DNA of 10,545 nucleotides from an uncultured Flavobacterium sp. (GTDB lineage Bacteria; Bacteroidota; Bacteroidia; Flavobacteriales; Flavobacteriaceae): NCBI GenBank assembly GCA_946480635.1, contig CAMLKV010000044.1:1-10545 (forward strand), given 5' to 3'. How positions within the stretch are numbered: position 1 is the stretch's first letter; each line of letters opens with the position of its first letter. Of this stretch, positions 4,744 through 10,545 are shown in pieces. A model generated the notes under the pieces. That model saw nothing but the letters and a program-made list of their open reading frames with translations, was not told the DNA's origin and did no database searches. Both the position numbers and the translations under genes were made by a program.

Positions 4744-7695
4744 TTACTTGTTTAATTCAGCATGTCTTCTTTCGATTTCTTCTTTATCTTTTTTAGGCAT
4801 TGTATCAACTAACACAGGAGTAGCCATGAATAAAGATGAATATGTTCCAATTCCGATACCAATCAACATTGCGAATACAAATCCTCTGATTGATTCTCCT
4901 CCAAAAATAAACATAATCAATAATACTAAAATCATCGTTAATGAAGTATTGATTGTTCTTGACAATGTCGTATTAATTGAATCGTTTACAATGTGGTTAA
5001 AATCACCTTTAGTATTTCCTGCAAGGAACTCACGAACTCTATCGAATACAATTACAGTATCATTCATCGAGTAACCAATTACGGTCAAGATAGCAGCGAT
5101 AAAGTGCTGATCCATTTCCATATGGAAAGGCATAAATTTATAGCATAATGAATAAACTCCTAAAACGAAAATTACGTCGTGTGCTACAGCAGCTAAAGCT
5201 CCTAATGAATATTGCCACTTACGGAAAGATACGATTAAGTATAATGCAACTACTAACATAGCTCCAATTACTGCCCAGAAAGAGTTTGTCTTGATGTCAT
5301 TAGAGATGGCAGCTCCAACTTTTGATCCAGAAAGAACTCCTAACTTTTTACCTTCATATAATGTAATGAATTTATCATAAGTCATGTCTGCAGAGAAGTG
5401 CTTTTTCAAATTGTCATATAACATTTTGTTTACTTCAGCATCAACTGCAACACCTTCTTCTTCAATTTTATATTTAGTCGTAATTCTTAACTGATCAGAA
5501 TCACCAAATATTTTCGCTTCAGTAGTTCCAAAAACTTTAGATAATTCTTCAGAAACTACAGATGGTTCAACTGGTTTTTCAAATTTTACCTGGAAAGTTC
5601 TACCTCCTACGAAATCAACACCTTCATCTAATCCGTTCACAAAGAATGAAATCACAGAAATGATAACAACCAATGAAGAGAAAATATATGTGAATTTTTT
5701 AATTTTTAAGAAATCAAAATTGAAACCTTGGAACCAGTTTTTAGACCAGCTTGTAGTAAATGTTAGGTTTTCATTTTTAGCTACAGCTCTCTCTAATAAA
5801 ATTCTAGTAATAAAGATTGATGTAAATAATGAAGTAACAATACCTATTAATAAAGTAGTAGCAAAACCTTTGATAGGACCTGAACCAAAGATGTACAAAA
5901 TAACTCCAGTTAATACGTGAGTAACGTTTGCATCAATAATTGAACGCATAGCACCAGTCCAAGAGAAAGATTTCTTAACCGCTTCTCCTAAACTTAATCC
6001 ATGATGAAGTTCTTCTTTTGCTCTTTCATATATAATGATGTTAGCATCTACAGCAGTACCTAATGTTAAAACGATACCAGCAATACCAGGTAATGTTAAT
6101 ACAGCACCTAAGCTTGACAAAATACCAAATAAGAATAATAAGTTAACTACTAAAGCAATATTAGCATATAATCCTCCCTTACCATAATAAATTAACATCC
6201 ATAATGATACTAATAATAAACCTACGATTGCAGATGTAGTACCGTTATCAATAGCTTTTTGCCCTAATGATGGACCAACAACTTCTGACTGAACGATTTC
6301 TGCAGCAGCAGGTAATTTACCAGCACGTAAAACGTTTGCTAAGTCTTTAGTCTCTTCAACACTAAATACACCAGAAATTTCTGAACGACCACCAGCAATA
6401 GGACCTGAAGTAACACCAGGTGCAGAATAAACGATATTATCTAAAACAATAGCGATATTACTTTGTTGTGAATAAGCTCTACCTGTTAATTCTTCCCAGA
6501 TTTTTGCTCCTTTACCGTTCATTTGCATAGTAACGGATGGTTTACCCATTTGGTCAAATGAATCTGAAGCATCAACAAGTACACTTCCACTCATTGGAGG
6601 AGTATTTGTTCTGTTTCCTTTTAAAGCATACATTTCTACTGCTTCAGCGTCTTCTGTTCTTGGTTTTCCATAAACAAATTTTGCATCAGCTAAGTTTGAA
6701 GGTAATAATGCTTTTATGTCAGCTCTTTTTAAGTACGCATTAACAGCAGCAGTATCTTTTGTTGCAATCATACCTAGGATTGGACCACTTTGGCTGATTG
6801 GCATTAATTTATCGAATAAAGGATTGTCTCCTTTTTTTGCAGTTGCAGAATCTTTTGATTTATCTACCAATAACGAATCAATTTTTGATGTAGCTTTTGC
6901 TGCTTCAGCAACTGGAGCTTTTTCAGTTTTCTTTAAAGCTTCATTAACTGTCATTAAATAATTACCAACTTCTTCAACTTTGAAAGTTTCCCAAAACTCT
7001 AATTGAGCTGTAGATGATAATAATTTTTTAGCACGGTCAACATCTTTTGCACCTGGTAATTCAACCAAGATACGTCCTGTGTTTCCTAACTTAACAATGT
7101 TGGGTTGTGTAACACCAAATTTGTCGATACGCTCACGTAATACGCCAAAAGCACTTTCTACTGACTCATCAACTTTTTTATTGATTACACTTTTTACTTG
7201 GCTTTCAGACATATTGAAATTGATTTCTTCAGCTAAGTTTCTGTTACCAAAAACATCAGGAGAAGCTAATTTTGTTCCTGTACCAGCAGAAGCCGCTTCA
7301 AAAGCATCATAAAAAGCATCTAAATATGATTGATTTCCTTTTTGATTCTTTTTTGCGTCAGCAAGCGCTTTATTAAAAACTGGATTAGCAGTATTGTTTG
7401 CTAAACCTTTTAATACGTCTTTTACTGAAATTTGAAGAGTAACGTTGATACCTCCCTCTAAGTCAAGACCTTTGTTGATTTGCTTGTCAGCAACCTCATT
7501 GTAAGTGAAAAAGTTTAAAAATACTTTTTCTTTACCAATTGAATCAAGGTATTTGATTTCTTTTTCCTGATCTCCTTTTGCAAATGCTTTTGCATCACTT
7601 TTAACTTTGTTTGCCACAAAGGTGAACGACAGTTGGTAAATACTTACCACTGCAAACAAAATTGCAAAAAATTTAATAAGTCCTCTATTCTGCAT
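4744..7695 (-). CDS. secDF: Fused protein translocase subunit SecDF
   Basis: SecDF sits in the inner membrane with SecYEG and uses the proton gradient to pull exported proteins out on the periplasmic side. The 983 residues contain SecD followed by SecF in one chain, as is usual in Bacteroidota. The SecD half has one N-terminal membrane segment (about 9-27), a long periplasmic domain (about 30-480, with the DLEGGINVTL start motif) and five further segments (about 488-504, 509-528, 531-556, 591-605, 610-630). The conserved TAVDANIIIYER motif has Asp550. The SecF half starts with a segment at about 667-687, then VDFVGGR and a small periplasmic domain, then four more segments up to about residue 970. 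GYSMNDTVIVFDR contains Asp879. An Ala/Lys-rich, low-complexity stretch at about 255-292 interrupts the large periplasmic domain. ATG 7695 puts MQNRGLIKFF just before the first membrane segment. The gene has its own promoter and terminator. Confidence 0.97.
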   Translation of the reverse strand: MQNRGLIKFFAILFAVVSIYQLSFTFVANKVKSDAKAFAKGDQEKEIKYLDSIGKEKVFLNFFTYNEVADKQINKGLDLEGGINVTLQISVKDVLKGLANNTANPVFNKALADAKKNQKGNQSYLDAFYDAFEAASAGTGTKLASPDVFGNRNLAEEINFNMSESQVKSVINKKVDESVESAFGVLRERIDKFGVTQPNIVKLGNTGRILVELPGAKDVDRAKKLLSSTAQLEFWETFKVEEVGNYLMTVNEALKKTEKAPVAEAAKATSKIDSLLVDKSKDSATAKKGDNPLFDKLMPISQSGPILGMIATKDTAAVNAYLKRADIKALLPSNLADAKFVYGKPRTEDAEAVEMYALKGNRTNTPPMSGSVLVDASDSFDQMGKPSVTMQMNGKGAKIWEELTGRAYSQQSNIAIVLDNIVYSAPGVTSGPIAGGRSEISGVFSVEETKDLANVLRAGKLPAAAEIVQSEVVGPSLGQKAIDNGTTSAIVGLLLVSLWMLIYYGKGGLYANIALVVNLLFLFGILSSLGAVLTLPGIAGIVLTLGTAVDANIIIYERAKEELHHGLSLGEAVKKSFSWTGAMRSIIDANVTHVLTGVILYIFGSGPIKGFATTLLIGIVTSLFTSIFITRILLERAVAKNENLTFTTSWSKNWFQGFNFDFLKIKKFTYIFSSLVVIISVISFFVNGLDEGVDFVGGRTFQVKFEKPVEPSVVSEELSKVFGTTEAKIFGDSDQLRITTKYKIEEEGVAVDAEVNKMLYDNLKKHFSADMTYDKFITLYEGKKLGVLSGSKVGAAISNDIKTNSFWAVIGAMLVVALYLIVSFRKWQYSLGALAAVAHDVIFVLGVYSLCYKFMPFHMEMDQHFIAAILTVIGYSMNDTVIVFDRVREFLAGNTKGDFNHIVNDSINTTLSRTINTSLTMILVLLIMFIFGGESIRGFVFAMLIGIGIGTYSSLFMATPVLVDTMPKKDKEEIERRHAELNK

Positions 7696-7788
7696 TCTTT
7701 GTAAAAATTAATTAATTCTTTTTGTTTTGTTTTGGTTAGTTTAATATAAATGAGACACAAAGACACTGCCCCAATTTTAGAAAACGTG

Positions 7789-7819
7789 CAAATATATAAT
7801 TCTGAATGTGATTAACCAA
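7789..7819 (-). promoter_or_regulatory. Bacteroidota-type promoter of secDF
   Basis: On the minus strand TTG (7819-7817), 20 bases and TATATTTG (7796-7789) match the -33/-7 consensus exactly. It lies downstream of the mdh terminator and would start transcription near 7783, leaving an A-rich leader of about 88 bases before ATG 7695. The leader holds a short direct repeat (AGACAC at 7753-7758 and 7761-7766, plus-strand reading) of no evident role. Confidence 0.75.
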
Positions 7820-7842
7820 TTTATTTATCGATTAATATCAAA

Positions 7843-7870
7843 AAAAAGACTGCAAAAAAGCAGTCTTTTT
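7843..7870 (-). terminator. Terminator of mdh
   Basis: AAAAAGACTGC and GCAGTCTTTTT form an 11-bp stem around a loop of six A (plus-strand reading). On the minus strand the stem begins 18 bases after the mdh stop and ends in a run of T. The right arm is also T-rich on the plus strand, so it could act in both directions, but no plus-strand gene reaches it. Confidence 0.88.
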
Positions 7871-7888
7871 GTATTTATTTTCAAAAGC

Positions 7889-8824
7889 TTATCCTAAAAC
7901 TGTTGCTAGGGCATCATTCATGCTACGAACTGCATCAGCACTTTTAGCAAATAGTGCTTTTTCAGCATCATTTAATTTAATATCGATGATTTCTTCGATA
8001 CCGCTTTTACCAATGATACATGGCACTCCAATACAAATATCATTTTGACCATATTCTCCTTCAACAAAAACAGAACATGCAATCATTTTCTTTTGATCGT
8101 TTAGAATAGAATCTACTAAATAAGCCACAGAAGCTCCCGGAGCATACCAAGCAGAAGTTCCTAATAATCCAGTCAATGTAGCACCACCCACCATAGTATC
8201 GGCCGCCACTTTATCTAACTGTTCTTGCGATAAGAATTGAGATACAGGAATTCCGTTATAAGAAGCTAAACGCGTTAAAGGAATCATAGTTGTATCACCA
8301 TGACCACCAATAACCATTGCTGAAATATCATTAGCGGGCTTATCTAATGCTAAAGACAAATATGTTCTAAAACGTGAACTATCTAAAGCTCCACCCATTC
8401 CGATGATTCTGTTTTTAGGCAACCCTAATGATTTATATGCTAAATACGTCATTGTATCCATAGGATTAGAAACAATTACGAAAATAGCCTCAGGAGAATG
8501 TTGCAATAAACTTTCTGCTACTGATTTTACAATCCCTGCATTAATACCAATTAACTCTTCACGAGTCATTCCTGGTTTTCTTGGAATACCTGAAGTAATT
8601 ACAACTACATTACTTCCTGCAGTTTTTGAATAGTCATTAGTAACACCAGTAACTTTAGTATTAAATCCAGTATTTGTAGCACATTGCGTGATATCTAAAG
8701 CTTTACCTTCAGCAAAACCTTCTCTAATATCAAGCAAAACAATCTCGCTTGCAATTCCTCTGTAAGCCATAACATCTGCACAAGTAGCACCAACGTTTCC
8801 AGCTCCAACTATAGTAACTTTCAT
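7889..8824 (-). CDS. mdh: Malate dehydrogenase (lactate-dehydrogenase-like type)
   Basis: The enzyme interconverts malate and oxaloacetate with NAD in the TCA cycle, in the cytoplasm. The 311 residues are the normal length for the LDH-like MDH group. The Rossmann motif is GAGNVGAT (7-14), with Asp32 at the end of the second strand favouring NAD over NADP. Substrate residues are visible: Arg82 and Arg88 in the mobile loop IPRKPGMTR (Arg82 fits malate rather than lactate), Asn120 in VSNPMD, Asp148 and Arg151, and catalytic His175 in GGHGDTT. ATG 8824 starts directly with the first beta strand (MKVTIVGAG). The gene begins 33 bases after the gyrB stop with no terminator between, so it is probably co-transcribed with gyrB, and it ends at a clear terminator. 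Confidence 0.97.
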   Translation of the reverse strand: MKVTIVGAGNVGATCADVMAYRGIASEIVLLDIREGFAEGKALDITQCATNTGFNTKVTGVTNDYSKTAGSNVVVITSGIPRKPGMTREELIGINAGIVKSVAESLLQHSPEAIFVIVSNPMDTMTYLAYKSLGLPKNRIIGMGGALDSSRFRTYLSLALDKPANDISAMVIGGHGDTTMIPLTRLASYNGIPVSQFLSQEQLDKVAADTMVGGATLTGLLGTSAWYAPGASVAYLVDSILNDQKKMIACSVFVEGEYGQNDICIGVPCIIGKSGIEEIIDIKLNDAEKALFAKSADAVRSMNDALATVLG

Positions 8825-8857
8825 TTTATGTATAATTTTGGTTGATTAATCTATTAA

Positions 8858-10545
<1,688 letters not shown>

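Noticed and set aside
7696..7788. Leader peptide or riboswitch in the secDF leader
   Set aside because: No ATG-started short frame and no stable conserved fold could be seen; the leader is mostly A-rich with a short AGACAC direct repeat.
8833..8840. TAATTTTG on the plus strand between mdh and gyrB, possible antisense promoter into gyrB
   Set aside because: There is no TTG at the proper distance upstream, and such a box occurs often by chance in AT-rich sequence.

Overview
The window is an AT-rich stretch of chromosome from a member of the Bacteroidota, most likely the genus Flavobacterium or a close relative. Four things point there: a long NusB-type protein beginning with the family's N-terminal motif, a fused SecDF of 983 residues, a PUR-domain protein of the DUF3276 type, and intergenic regions with the Bacteroidota promoter pattern (TTG, about 20 bases, TAnnTTTG). 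The genes are housekeeping genes. I see no insertion sequence, phage gene, CRISPR array, tRNA or rRNA, and no gene-free stretch longer than about 200 bases.

Left part (1-1864, minus strand): the first 218 codons of nusB run off the left edge. Upstream of it is a Glu/Leu/Phe/Val (leucine) dehydrogenase gene whose reading frame is broken. Its first 39 family codons are in one frame and the rest is in another. Five conserved residues are missing at the junction, as a 14-base deletion would produce. This lesion is the most notable observation in the window. The gene's promoter and a downstream hairpin are still present.

Middle part (1865-4298): a 200-base divergent intergenic region separates the dehydrogenase from a plus-strand pair. 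The pair is a 586-residue ABC exporter half-transporter with fused membrane and ATPase domains, and a small PUR-domain (DUF3276) nucleic-acid-binding protein. A strong hairpin with T runs on both sides closes this pair and also serves the convergent gene beyond it.

Right part (4299-10545, all minus strand): in transcription order the genes are gyrB (5' end beyond the right edge), mdh, secDF and a csaA-like tRNA-binding protein. gyrB and mdh are 33 bases apart with no terminator between them, so they probably share a transcript that ends at the hairpin after mdh. secDF has its own promoter and its own terminator. csaA follows as a separate small gene.

The genes cover unrelated core functions: DNA supercoiling, the TCA cycle, protein export, RNA binding and transcription antitermination. 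I found no previously undescribed system. The observations worth a second look are the dehydrogenase lesion, the aspartate in place of the catalytic glutamate in the ABC ATPase, the AT-rich dyad between the divergent genes, and the repeated promoter geometry.
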